From NCBI RefSeq assembly GCF_932526225.1, contig NC_064048.1:12655665-12719664 (forward strand): a stretch of DNA of 64,000 nt. Reading direction: 5' to 3'. The notes under the pieces were generated by a model. The model saw only the letters and a program-made list of their open reading frames with translations, made no database searches and was not told the origin of the DNA. Made by a program: the position numbers and the translations under genes. This document shows, piece after piece, positions 13,001 to 25,100 of this stretch; the first letter of the stretch is position 1; each line of letters starts with the position of its first letter. The DNA comes from Nematostella vectensis. Taxonomy: Eukaryota; Cnidaria; Anthozoa; Actiniaria; Edwardsiidae.

Positions 13001-16000
13001 CCAGTTCACCTTCAAACAGCACCCCGGGGTGGAAAATGTTGAAAGAACCACATGCAATTGTAATAATATGATTCACTGTTAAGCCTCAAAGTACAACAAA
13101 TTGACAAACTGGAAAAGCGAAATAGTTTGTTTTAACCGCGCCGATTGACAACAGGATTGATTCAGTCATTCAAGGAATGATATTTCTCTACAAAACGAAC
13201 AGTCTAATTATCGACAATAATCCGTCCTTACAATCGGGAGGGAGGAAGGGTAAATATAAAATTTGAATTTGTTCTAGAGCCAAGAAAAGCACAGTGAAGG
13301 GTGCAAGTTTTCTTGTGAGTGTTTTCTTATCGCACCGTACGCTTTGTATTCTAGTAAATGTACATTTGTGCAGTTGTTGTGCATAGCCTTTCACATATAC
13401 CAAGTCTTGATGGTAGTTTTTCGTTAAAAAAACATTATAAATACTGCATTTGTTTGTTTGTTTATTAAGAGAAGTAAATAGAATCAAGTTTTTTTTGCCG
13501 TTCACTCATTGATGATTCTCAGTCCTTGCATCTCAACCTACTTTTTAGATTCTAGTTTTCCAGTCATTTCTCTTTGAGTTTGATATCTTGACATTTTTTT
13601 ATCTCTTTGTGTAGATAGCTTGCTTTCCTTGTAATCTATAGGTTTCATTATTTAGTGCATTGTTTAGTGCGTAAAAAATGTTCTTCTAAGAGTGTGTTTT
13701 GTTCTTGTGACAATTCGCAATAAATTGGACTAAAAAAATATAAACATTTTTTTCTCTGTATTATTTGAAAGCATAGATGCTTTTAAAATATGCATTCTGC
13801 TTTGCCGAAATATAAATGCGTTACTTTTTGCCTTGTAATATCGTCTCGTAATTATTTACAGCGTATATCCTATTTCTTTGATCACAATTGTGATCGAAAA
13901 GGAGTGAGTTTGCCAAAAAATTGGGTGGTTTGCGCAAATGGTGTTCAAAAGCTTTTAAAAAAAATTAAATAGAAATCACCGCTCCAATTGCTGCAGGATT
14001 TCTTATGGATACTTTGCTCATGTTACACTCAGCTATTTTCTGGGGAAGATTCGAGCTCCACGATCAAATGTGTATATTGGGTGGTGGGGGGGGGGGGCGT
14101 CCTATTTTGTATGGGAATGTCTAATGTCCATCTCCCACTTGTACAACTCTTGACATAACAAGTGATATGCAAATTAGATATTCGGATGTCGCCGGTTTCA
14201 TGCGAAAATTTGCCAAAATTGCTCATTTTAAAAGGATCAAAAATCAGGTTTCCGTTTAAATCAAGTATCAAAAACTGGAGGAATTATTGTTGGGTTATTA
14301 CGCTACTATGCTGACTAGTCAATTTGTCAAAATAAGCAAAAGAGAATTTCGTGTCACGTTATCTTTAAACCTTTGTCTAACGCTAGAAATGCAGTGCAAC
14401 TCTTGTTTCCTTGTGTTGATGTATACCTTGCCTACACCATGCCTACGCATACCATCTAGTTTTTTCTACAGCTTGCCTGCAGTCTTTCTAGTTATATCAA
14501 GTAATTGCTGGACCTAGTTGAACTGGATATCACATATTTCAGCTGCAGCTATAACAACCCTGTGTATCATGCGATAGGAATAAAATAAACATATGTTGTT
14601 GTTTACCTTCATTCCAGCCTCCCAACTGATCCAAAGGCAGCCTCTTGTGAGAAAACTAGCAACTGCTACACGGGCAAGATAGTGGATCCATCCTTCCTGC
14701 TTCAGTTGGGACATAATCGCATCTATCCATGGGAACCCTGTCTGGGCCTGTAATAAACCATAATAATAATAATCATCATCATCATCATCCAGCATAAGAA
14801 ACATTCAGTATTGTCATTAGTATCTTCATCACCACACATATTATTAAATATCATATAATCATCTAAATCTTCTTCATTTACATCATTTTCATCAACTATG
14901 ACATTACCACTGTCATAGTTACAATCAATATCATCATCATCACCACCCATATTATTAAACATCATCATCTTTATCATCTTCATTATCATTATGATCCTAA
15001 TTAACATCAATTATCAATATCATCATCATCACCACCCATACTATTAAACATCATCATTGTCATCATCTTTATCATCTTCATTATCATCATGATCCTCACT
15101 AACAGCAAATATCAATATCATCATCATCACCACTAATATTATTAAACATCATCATTGTCATTATCATCATCACCACAATACTATTAAACATCATCATTAT
15201 CATCATCATCACCACCATACTATTAAACATCATCATTGTCATCATCATCATCACCATATTATTAAACATCATCATTGTCATCATCTTTATCATTTTCATT
15301 ATCATCATGTTCCTAATTAACAGCAAATATCACTATCATCATCATCTCCACCCATATTATTAAACATCATCATCTTTATCATCTTCATTATCATTATGAT
15401 TGTAATTAACATCAATTATTAATATCATCATCATCACCACCAATACTATTAAACATCATCATCGTCATCATCATCATCACCACTCATATTATTAAACATC
15501 ATCATTGTCATCATCTTTATCATCTTCATTATCACCATGATCGTCATTAAAAGAAATTATTAATATCATCATCGTCATCACCAACCATATTATTAAATAT
15601 CATGATTGTCATCATCTTTAACACCTTCATTATCACCATGATCCTCATTAAATCAATATCATCATCATTGCCACCCATATCACTTAACATCATCATTGTC
15701 ACCATAATCATCTCCACCTTAACTGCAGTTTTCAATATCCTGCAAGCTTTTGCCAGCTATGTAAATTACTTTCTAAATTGCCTTCTTGCATCTGTCATTC
15801 AAAATCCTTGGAGTATTTTCATTGCCCAGCATTGAAATGGTTTCCAATCACAAAGGAGCTGACCAATAAAAAAAATCGCTAGTTTAAATGGCAGAAGCCA
15901 AAGAATAATTTTAGCAGTTCAAACATTTTGCCAATAGAATTTGTATTGGAAATTGCAGTTATTTGTTTGTCTCATGTCACACCCTACATCTGTCCATTTC

Positions 16001-19000
16001 TGCAAATCAGATGCAACTTGCTTGTCTGTTCTCCACTTGATATACAAACAGATTGGGTTGCTTTCCATCTTGTCAAAGTTTGGGTTGTTTGTGGAGACAA
16101 CAAAGAAAAATTCTCGCCAAAGAAGTTGACCGTACAGAGACGTAGGCGGTGGGCCCCCCTTGACCTAGATGGATAAACAAAATTTTAATAAAATATATTA
16201 GGCCCATAGAAATTGAACCCACCCCATGCCAATTAAATAGGTGATATAGGCCCATAGAAATTGACCCCACCCCATGCCAATTAAATAGGTGATATTAGGC
16301 CCATAGAAATTGACCCCACCCCATGCCAATTAAATAGGTGATATTAGGCCCATAGAAATTGAACCCATCCCATGCCAATTAAATAGGTGATATAGGCCCA
16401 TAGAAATTGACCCCACCCCATGCCAATTAAATAGGTGATATTAGGCCCATAGAAATTGATCCCACCCCATGCCAATTAAATAGGTGATATTAGGCCCATA
16501 GAAATTGACCCCACCCCATGCCAATTAAATAGGTGATATTAGGCCCATAGCAATTGAACCCACCCCATGCCAATTAAATAGGTGATATTAGGCCCATAGA
16601 AATTGACCCCACCCCATGCCAATTAAATAGGTGATATTAGGCCCATAGAAATTGATCCCACCCCATGCCAATTAAATAGGTGATATTAGGCCCATAGAAA
16701 TTGACCCCACCCCATGCCAATTAAATAGGTGATATTAGGCCCATAGAAATTGACCCCACCCCCTGCCAATTAAATAGGTGATATTAGGCCCATAGAAATT
16801 GATCCCACCCCATGCCAATTAAATAGGAGATATTAGGCCCATAGAAATTGATCCCACCCCATGCCAATTAAATAGGTGATATTAGGCCCATAGAAATTGA
16901 CCCCACCCCCTGCCAATTAAATAGGTGATATTAGGCCCATAGAAATTGATCCCACCCCATGCCAATTAAATAGGTGATATTAGGCCCATAGAAATTGACC
17001 CCACCCCATGCCAATTAAATAGGTGATATTAGGCCCATAGAAATTGACCCGACCCCCTGCCAATTAAATAGGTGATATTAGGCCCATAGAAATTGATCCC
17101 ACCCCATGCCAATTAAATAGGTGATATTAGGCCCATAAAAATTGATCCCACCCCATGCCAATTAAATAGGTGATATCAGGCCCATAAAAATTGACCCCAC
17201 CCCATGCCAATTAAATAGGTGATATTAGGCCCATAGAAATTGATCCCACCCCATGCCAATTAAATAGGTGATATCAGGCCCATAGAAATTGACCCCAGCC
17301 CATGCCAATTAAATAGGTGATATTAGGCCCATAGAAATTGACCCCTCCCCATGCCAATTAAATAGGTGATATTAGGCCCATAGAAATTGATCCCACCCCA
17401 TGCCAATTAAATAGGTGATATCAGGCCCATAGAAATTGACCCCAGCCCATGCCAATTAAATAGGTGATATTAGGCCCATAGAAATTGACCCCTCCCCATG
17501 CCAATTAAATAGGTGATATTAGGCCCATAAAAATTGATCCCACCCCATGCCAATTAAATAGGTGATATCAGGCCCATAAAAATTGACCCCACCCCATGCC
17601 AATTAAATAGGTGATATTAGGCCCATAGAAATTGACCCCACCCCATGCCAATAAAATAGGTGATATTAGGCCCATAGAAATTGACCCCTCCCCATGCCAA
17701 TTAAATAGGTGATATTAGGCCCTTAGAAATTGACCCCACCCCATGCCAATTAAATAGGTGATATTAGGCCCATAGAAATTGATCCCACCCCATGCCAATT
17801 AAATAGGTGATATTAGGCCCATAGAAATTGACCCCTCCCCATGCCAATTAAATAGGTGATATTAGGCCCATAGAAATTGACCCCACCCCATGCCAATTAA
17901 ATAGGTGATAAGGTAGTAGGCCCAGATTTTGGTGGACATTATACAGTGTCCAATCACCTAACAAAACAGTTCCTACTGGTTACTATCCACATACCTTTCG
18001 GTAAAGATCCATTAATCTGTAGTAGAAAAGGCGAGGTGAGAGACACCCAAACCTGAGGTAGGGACTCACCCCGCTTGGAGAAGCCATCAGGCTGTCACTA
18101 GTAACTTTGGGCTTCCCAAAGCTTGCTATCCAGGCCTGGTGAATATAATGATAACAAGGAGAAAAAAGGGTTTTAGAAGCATTCAACAAGCTCAATGCTC
18201 TTACATCTAAATATTGAATATGCAATATTAATTTTCAAAAAAATCACTAGTGATTTTTCAAAATTTTATTTGAAAGTATTAGATATTGAATTTATCTCTT
18301 GTGTGCTAACCTTTCTCTCCAGGTGTCGGTCAAGTCTCTTCAAAGCTTCTGTCTCACCCCCATGCCACACCTCCACAAATAATTTACTAGTCTCCAGCCC
18401 TAGCTCCTCCATGGTCGGCACACCATACAACTCATCATGATTATCTGACAGAGGGGTGTGGCCAAGCTCTTGTGCACTTGGGTCAATGTGCGGCACAGGG
18501 GGATCGGGCGGGGCAATACCCTCAATAACGGACAAGAACTTCTTATATGTCAAAGGCGGTGTTCCACCATTTCTATCAATAATTCTAGAAAGGAAAATTA
18601 TTTGTGGAAGAAAAATATGTCAGAAAAGTCATGCTATCATATGAAGTTCTCACTTGAAACCCAATCTTTGGTGGGAGAGTAGTCTGTCTGTCTAGCACCA
18701 GGGGGTAGGGGGATAGTGGATTTTAGTCTCCATTACATCAGGGGGTAATAGGATAGTAGATTTTAGTCTTCACTACATCAGAGGGTAGGGGGATAGTAGA
18801 TTTTAGTCTTCACTACATCAGAGGGTAGGGGGATAGTAGATTTTAGTCTCCACTACATCAGGGGGTAGGGGGATAGTAGATTTTAGTTTTCACTACATAA
18901 GGGGGTAGGGGGATAGTAGATTTTAGTCTTCACTACATTGGGGGGTAGGGGGATAGTAGATTTTAGACTTCACTGTAAATCAGGGGGTAGGGGGATAGTA

Positions 19001-19931
19001 GATTTTAGACTTCATTGTACATCAGGGGGTAGGGGATAGTAGATTTTAGTCTTCACTACATCAGGGGGTAGGGGGATAGTAGATTTTAGTCTTCACTTCA
19101 TCAGCGGGTAGGGGGATAGTAGATTTTAGACTTCACTGTAAATCAGGGGGTAGGGGGATAGTTTGTTTTAGGCTTCACTGTGCACCAGGGGGTAGGGGGA
19201 TAATATGTTTTAGGCTTCACTGTGCACCAGGGGGTAGGGGGATAGTATGTTTTAGGTTTCCTTGTACATCAGGGGGTAGGGGGTAGTACAAGATTACAAG
19301 AACTTTTAAAAGTTCAGTCATACTTTCTAGATCTATTGGTAAACAAATAAAATAAGAGATTGGTCTGGCACAATTTTTGTGTATTACCTGCTGTGTCTGA
19401 GGGAATTAAAAACACAATGCAATCACATTATTACGTAATCAAATCATAAAATCACCGAACAACTTACCCTTGCAAGTGATAAAGAGTATGAGATCTATGA
19501 GAGGCGACTTCAACTCCGGCTTCCCTTGCCAGCATGCAAATAGCAGAGTCTCTCTCCTTCCCAAACGGTTCAGAATCTTCTTCAAAAGTCAGTCTAGTAA
19601 TTCCCCATTCCCTAAATAATCTGGGGAAGACATCCGCTGGTTGACCGCGGATAACAAACAAGCGAGAGTTCAGTTTTCTCAGACTATCATCTAAATCTTC
19701 AAGCGCTTGAAGCAAAAATCGCCATAGATTCAAACCAATATTAGACGACGCTACACTCTTGGTATCTAGAATGTACACAACACGGAAAGTTCCCCAGTTG
19801 AGAACCGCGTCTCGAAGAGCGGGGTTGTCGTGTATACGGAGCCCTTTACGGAGCCAGTGGATGGAATGAGACGTTTTCTTCGCTTTGACAAGATTACAAG
19901 AATCCGCCGTAAATTTATCCATCCCCGACAT
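10057..19931 (-). CDS. animal cryptochrome / (6-4) photolyase family protein (7 exons seen)
   Basis: FAD-binding blue-light flavoprotein, either a photoreceptor/clock repressor or a DNA photolyase; the sequence alone does not separate these. Exons in order: 19468-19931 (ATG 19931), 18311-18584, 17995-18135, 15988-16164, 14607-14747, 10951-11102, 10057-10259; all phases match and give 517 codons. The N-terminal photolyase domain starts at [19 protein letters not shown]; the FAD domain includes [79 protein letters not shown] and [19 protein letters not shown] short C-terminal tail exon downstream of 10057 is missing. Introns are full of minisatellites; the exon 6 donor is amplified. Divergent from the WRN gene at 20813. 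Confidence 0.9.
10424..10966. repeat. about 19-bp minisatellite derived from cryptochrome exon 6 donor
   Basis: About 25 degenerate copies of accttatatagtcaccact (plus strand). On the minus strand the unit reads agtggtgactatataaggt, which is exactly the 3' end of exon 6 (coding SGDYIR) followed by the GT of its donor at 10950/10951. The array extends from the junction into intron 6. Confidence 0.9.
11692..12064. mobile_element. 373-bp MITE with 6-bp target duplication ATTAAG
   Basis: Non-autonomous element in cryptochrome intron 5. Termini are inverted: left catacctatcaacctct, right agttgacaggtatg, with a second inverted block (tctcaagaattttgg / ccaaaatcttgaga). Identical ATTAAG hexamers flank it at 11686-11691 and 12065-12070, as expected for a target site duplication. 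No coding capacity. A deleted second copy lies at 5987-6167. The superfamily was not assigned. Confidence 0.8.
12071..14606. other. cryptochrome intron 5, nothing further recognised
   Basis: AT-rich intron sequence with only short ORFs that show no family features. A run of about 11 G at 14086-14096 is the only simple feature noted. Confidence 0.5.
14760..15720. repeat. ATC-rich compound microsatellite/minisatellite
   Basis: Degenerate trinucleotide tract (atcatcatcatcacc, ttatcatcttcattatcat) with a recurrent motif tattattaaacatcatcat every 60 to 100 bp, i.e. a higher-order tandem structure on a simple repeat. It fills most of cryptochrome intron 4. ORFs on the minus strand (Met/Ile/Asp-rich) are chance translations. 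Confidence 0.9.
16180..17915. repeat. 48-bp minisatellite, about 36 copies, in cryptochrome intron 3
   Basis: Unit contains taggcccatagaaattgacc followed by ccaccccatgccaattaaat and aggtgatat. Copies are very similar, with a few recurring variants (gaccc/gatcc, ccatgcc/cctgcc, attagg/atcagg) that themselves repeat in blocks, suggesting recent multi-unit duplications. It fills the intron between exons 3 and 4 almost completely. Confidence 0.95.
18690..19285. repeat. about 41-bp G-rich minisatellite, about 14 copies, cryptochrome intron 1
   Basis: Unit centres on agggggtagggggatagta followed by gattttagtcttcactacat. The regularly spaced G5 and G4-5 runs could support G-quadruplex formation on the plus strand (non-template strand is the minus strand for this gene). 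That structural remark is inference. Confidence 0.9.
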
Positions 19932-20812
19932 TCGGGAAGGTAGCTCTGGGAAGATCCAGTTTGCTACACGGATGTTTTCATGGCGCAAACGGGAAAAATA
20001 GAGCGGTTCGTTATATGCTGGATATTTGCATCCATTTCCCGAACAAAATATCGGCTGAGCCTGCGAATACTATCAGCGGTGTTTTTGGATTTTCTTATTT
20101 GATACACTTCAGGATGCGTACTTAAAGTACTTACCGCAAAACCGCAAAATAAGATTACTACTTCCGTTTATTTTCTCCGGAAATGCCGGTTCAGCAGTTA
20201 TCCTAAAAAAATAATAATATGTTAAAACTACTAGATTAAAAACTCTAAGAAAATATTCACTAAAAACGAAAGAAAATCAATCTTTGAAAGAAGAGCAAAA
20301 CAACTATCATCTGAAGCGTTCTTATTGTCATGTTCATACCTTTACTCCAAAGTCATGGCTAATGCTTGTTAGTGCCAAATAACTGCGTATTTATACTACT
20401 TCAACTGCGGCAATATTGTATAATTGGAAGATAAAAACGCGCCGCTGGGGGTCGTTCAGGCGGTGTCCATAGCGGTTGTTTGAAGGCTGTAAGCGCGTAG
20501 GGACAGAGCGAAACCAAGGCAATTACTACCAGTCGAAGAAGGGATACGTGGTTTATTGAACACTAACAAGCATAAGACATCACTTTGGACTAACGTTTTC
20601 CTATATCCCTTGGTTCATGAACCAAGGGATATACATCTAACAATGTAGATGTATATCCCTTGGTTCATAAATTGAATTACTTAGTGTGGTGGGTTTCCTG
20701 TGGTTCATTCTAAGAAACCCGCCAAATTTATTTCCAACATGGCGGCGGCATCCCTAGTTTCTAGAATTTCATAAAAGTACTATAGCTGCTGGCTTGTAAA
20801 TGGCATAACAAC
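19932..20812. promoter_or_regulatory. bidirectional promoter region, cryptochrome (-) and WRN (+)
   Basis: 881 bp between the two divergent ATG codons. It holds a nested palindrome (20602-20668, listed separately) and a more GC-rich stretch around 20430-20530. Just upstream of the WRN start is the string aacatggcggcggcat (20737-20752), a YY1-like AAnATGGCGGC promoter word. No TATA box was seen. Regulatory role is inferred from position. Confidence 0.5.
20602..20668. repeat. nested palindrome in the divergent promoter
   Basis: The 17-mer tatatcccttggttcat occurs at 20602-20618, its reverse complement overlaps at 20616-20632 (a perfect palindrome), and the forward form returns at 20652-20668, separated by tacatctaacaatgtagat. 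Copy 2 can pair with either copy 1 or copy 3, so two alternative hairpins exclude one another. Confidence 0.85.
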
Positions 20813-22115
20813 ATGGACAAAATTCGTATTGAGCAGGTTGATAAGCTTTCTCTTGCGTCTACCAAGCTGACTCGTGTGCTTGAATGCATGCAGAATTTGG
20901 AAGGAACAGATTTTCTCTCGAGACAGGAATCTACAGTGGAGTTGATTTCAGAGAGTGTTAATGAACTGTACGATGTCGTAGTAAATCGTAGAGTCGAAGT
21001 AGAGGATAGCGACGCGACTTGTGACGACGAAAAATCAGACATCGATGACTTGTTAGATCTTGAAGGCGAGATTCAAAAAGAGAAGGTGAGAGTCAAATTA
21101 AACGCACAGCAAGATAGGTGCCCGTATAACACGGTGTCCGAAGAATAGGTCGTGTAACAAAAGGTGATTTGTTATAGTAGGGTGTCCATGATAAAGAGTT
21201 ATCCGTAATGAATAGATGTCCCTTATTGCTTGGTGTCCTTAATAACCAGGTGTCCATAATATTTAGGTACTTGTAATAGCAAGCTACCCTCAATTTCATT
21301 ATCCATAATGACAAGGTGTCCATTATCGTGGTGTGTGTTTACCACAATTTACTTCTTTTTAGAACATACATGCTGATGGTTGTGATGTCCAGAAGGACAC
21401 AGCAGATTTGATAGAAGAATCATTTGATGATGGCGATGATGACTTGCTGGATAAAGCTATGGCGGAAGTTGACTTTGATGAGCTTTGTAACAAGAGTTTG
21501 AATGAACTTGAAGGAACAGGCAGCCAGAGTATGACATCATCACCACAGACACCGACACACCTGACGCCGAAACATCGAATGCTGTCACCCCCGACAAAAG
21601 CACTAACGAACATTATTCAGCACAACCAGTTGTCACCACAGGAAGACTGTGATGGTATGTGAAAAAAGCTTCAAGTAACAGGGTTATACTTTCTAACAAA
21701 CAAAAATAAGACTAGAGCCTTCTATATTTCTAAAAAACAACACACAAATTTATCAACTAAATTGTCTCTGTTTGGATAGACCATAAAACTGAGGTGTCGT
21801 GATGTAACAGAACAATGATGAGGGTAATAAGCAGACAAGCGCAACTTACTTACAACAACAAATTCAAACCCAGACCTGAACCCAGAAAGTCCATTCAGAA
21901 AGTTCAGAGCCAGAACGATGTATTTTATTGGCTAAGTGTATTCTGTTATATTCAGTCACTGCAGTGGTGGTTGTGTTAAGTTTTGAGCTTGGTGGAATTA
22001 GGGTTATAGGCTGTTACTCTTTCTCAGTTACCTTTTTTTCAGATTCAGCAGTTGCTCCTGATTGCAAGCATATTGAAGTCCTTAAACGATACTTTGGATT
22101 CTCAAAATTCAGGCC
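20813..22115 (+). CDS. WRN: WRN-type RecQ helicase, exons 1-3: acidic N-terminal region
   Basis: First part of one gene running to 46494. Exons 20813-21085 (ATG 20813), 21363-21654, 22043-22115. The first ~190 residues are acidic and low in complexity (for example DSDATCDDEKSDIDDLLDLE, ESFDDGDDDLLDKAMAEVDF) followed by a Ser/Thr/Pro stretch (SSPQTPTHLTPKHRMLSPPT). There is no 3'-5' exonuclease domain, which in vertebrate WRN occupies this end. Exon 3 carries the RecQ motif 0 start, LKRYFGFSKFRP. GT-AG introns; phases 0, 1, 2. Splitting the gene into parts here is only for readability. Confidence 0.88.
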
Positions 22116-22184
22116 GTGAGAGTTATAATTTTGGGTTTATTTTTATTTTTATAGTCTTTATAGTTTTTTATTTTTATTTTTCAG

Positions 22185-25100
22185 AATGCAATGGAAGATT
22201 ATTCACCTGGTACTGAACTTAAAGAAGGATGTATGTGTTGTCATGGCAACAGGTCAGTGAAGAATGTATGTGTTGTCATGGTAACAGGTTAGTTAAGGAT
22301 GCATGTGTTGTTATGGCAACAGTTTGGTGAAGGATGCATGTGTTGTCATGGCAAAAGGTCAGTAAAGGGTGCATGTGTTGTTCAGTAAAGTGTTATCTCT
22401 CTATCTCTTGTAGATTAATCATAGCCATGATTATAAGCAGGGTGGCTGATTTAACCATCAAGCGGACCATTTTCCCAACCTACTTTGTAGTGGTACTTGA
22501 TTTCCCCTAATTAGTTCTTCTACCCCCCCCCCCCCCCCCTTTGCTTGCTTCAGGCCTGATCCTAAATATGATTCCTTTAAATTACTCACTCTTTAATCAA
22601 GTCCAAGTTTAATTTTGCCAGAAAAATGTATTAATGTGTGTCAACTCTTTACAGGATATGGGAAAAGTTTGTGCTACCAGTACCCTTCCCTGTTCACTGG
22701 AGGGACAGCCATCGTCATCTCCCCACTCATTTCCCTGATGGAGGACCAAGTCCAAAAACTAGCGTGAGTATCCAAAAACTAGCGTGAGTACATTTGACGT
22801 GTTAAGGATAATTTATCATTTGAATACTTTGTTGTATGGATAACTTGCTTTTTCAGACTCCACAAGATTCCTGCCCAATACCTGGGATCTGCCCAGTCTG
22901 ACAGCAGCTCTGTCACCGCTGCAATGTTAAGGTTGGTGTGAGGGTTACTGTCGCCATGGCAATGTTAAGGTTGGTGTGAGGGTTACTGTCACCGTGGCAA
23001 TGTTAAGGTTGGTGTGGGGGTTACTGTCGCCATGGCAATGTTAAGGTTGGTGTTAGGGTTACTGTCACCATGGCAATGTTAAGGTTGGTGTGGTGGTTAC
23101 TGTCACTATGGCAATGTTAAGGTTGGTGTGAGGGTTACTGTCACCATGGCAATGTTAAGGTTGGTGTGAGGGTTACTGTCACCATGGCAATGTTAAGGTT
23201 GGTGTTAGGGTTACTGTCGCCGCTGCAATGTTAAGGTTGGTGTTAGGGTTACTGTCGCCATGGCAATGTTAAGGTTGGTGTGAGGGTTACTGTCACCATG
23301 GCAATGTTAAGGTTGGTGTGGGGGTTACTGTCGCCATGGCAATGTTAAGGTTGGTGTGAGGGTTACTGTCACCGCTGCAATGTTAAGGTTGGTGTGAGGG
23401 TTACTGTCGCCATGGCAATGTTAAGGTTGGTGTGAGGGTTTGATAGCAACCACTACAGGCACAATGACATCGTGATGGCATTTTACTATGCAGCTTAACC
23501 AAAAGACTTCCGTAGTTTTTGCCCCCAATTTATAATATTTTTTGCTGTTTTTGTCAAGTTTTTGTCTATTGTATATTAAATTTGTAATTGTTTCCTGTTT
23601 AATCTTTCTTTCTCTTACACTTGGTACTGTAACAAGAACAATAATAACAATAACATTAACAATAGCAATTGCAAGATAACAATAAACAATGATGATGACA
23701 AGAAAGGGCACTGACAGAGACCCTTAAACATCTTAACCCACCCCACCCATCCCAAATACTAAATGATTCTGGTTGTTTTTAGAGGGAGATATATAGTTGT
23801 GTATGTCACCCCCCCCTCATATACTAAATGATTCTGGTTGTTTTCAGGGGGGAATATAGAGTTGTGTACGTCACCCCAGAGTATGTTGCTTGCAACACTA
23901 ATTTCCTCGTGCGACTTCAGAGTAAAGTTGGTAAGTCGAATATAAAAATTTCCCAATTTGTATCATTTATACTTTCTTCTATCTGACTGACTTTTCATAT
24001 CGACTGTAGCTTGCAAAATCAACCAATGGGAGCATTATTTGCAAATTTGCTAGTATTGCATAATGACAGCTGACCCCTTCATCATATTAGTGTTTTTTTC
24101 TGAGCAGGCTTGACGCTGGTGGCATAATGACAGCTGACCCCTTCATCATATTAGTGTTTTTCTCTGAGCAGGCTTGACGCTGGTGGCATAATGACAGCTG
24201 ACCCCTTCATCATATTAGTGTTTTTTTCTCTGAGCAGGCTTGACGCTGGTGGCATAATGACAGCTGACCCCTTCATCATATTAGTGTTTTTCTCTGAGCA
24301 GGCTTGACGCTGGTGGCATAATGACAGCTGACCCCTTCATCATATTAGTGTTTTTCTCGGAGCAGGCTTGACGCTGGTGGCATAATGACAGCTGACCCCT
24401 TCATCATATTAGTGTTTTTCTCTGAGCAGGCTTGACGCTGGTGGCATAATGACAGCTGACCCCTTCATCATATTAGTGTTTTTCTCTGAGCAGGCTTGAC
24501 GCTGGTGGCATAATGACAGCTGACCCCTTCATCATATTAGTGTTTATTTCTCTGAGCAGGCTTGACGCTGGTGGCATAATGACAGCTGACCCCTTCATCA
24601 TATTAGTGTTTTTTTCTCTGAGCAGGCTTGACGCTGGTGGCATAATGACAGCTGACCCCTTCATCATATTAGTGTTTTTTTCTCTGAGCAGGCTTGACGC
24701 TGGTGGCATAATGACAGCTGACCCCTTCATCATATTAGTGTTTTTTTCTCTGAGTAGGCTTGACGCTGGTGGCATAATGACAGCTGACCCCTTCATCATA
24801 TTAGTGTTTTTCTCTGAGCAGGCTTGACGCTGGTGGCATAATGACAGCTGACCCCTTCATCATATTAGTGTTTTTTTCTCTGAGCAGGCTTGACACTGGT
24901 GGCATAATGACAGCTGACCCCTTCATCATATTAGTGTTTTTTTCTCTGAGCAGGCTTGACGCTGGTGGCATAATGACAGCTGACCCCTTCATCATATTAG
25001 TGTTTTTTTCTGAGCAGGCTTGACGCTGGTGGCATAATGACAGCTGACCCCTTCATCATATTAGTGTTTTTTTCTGAGCAGGCTTGACGCTGGTGGCATA

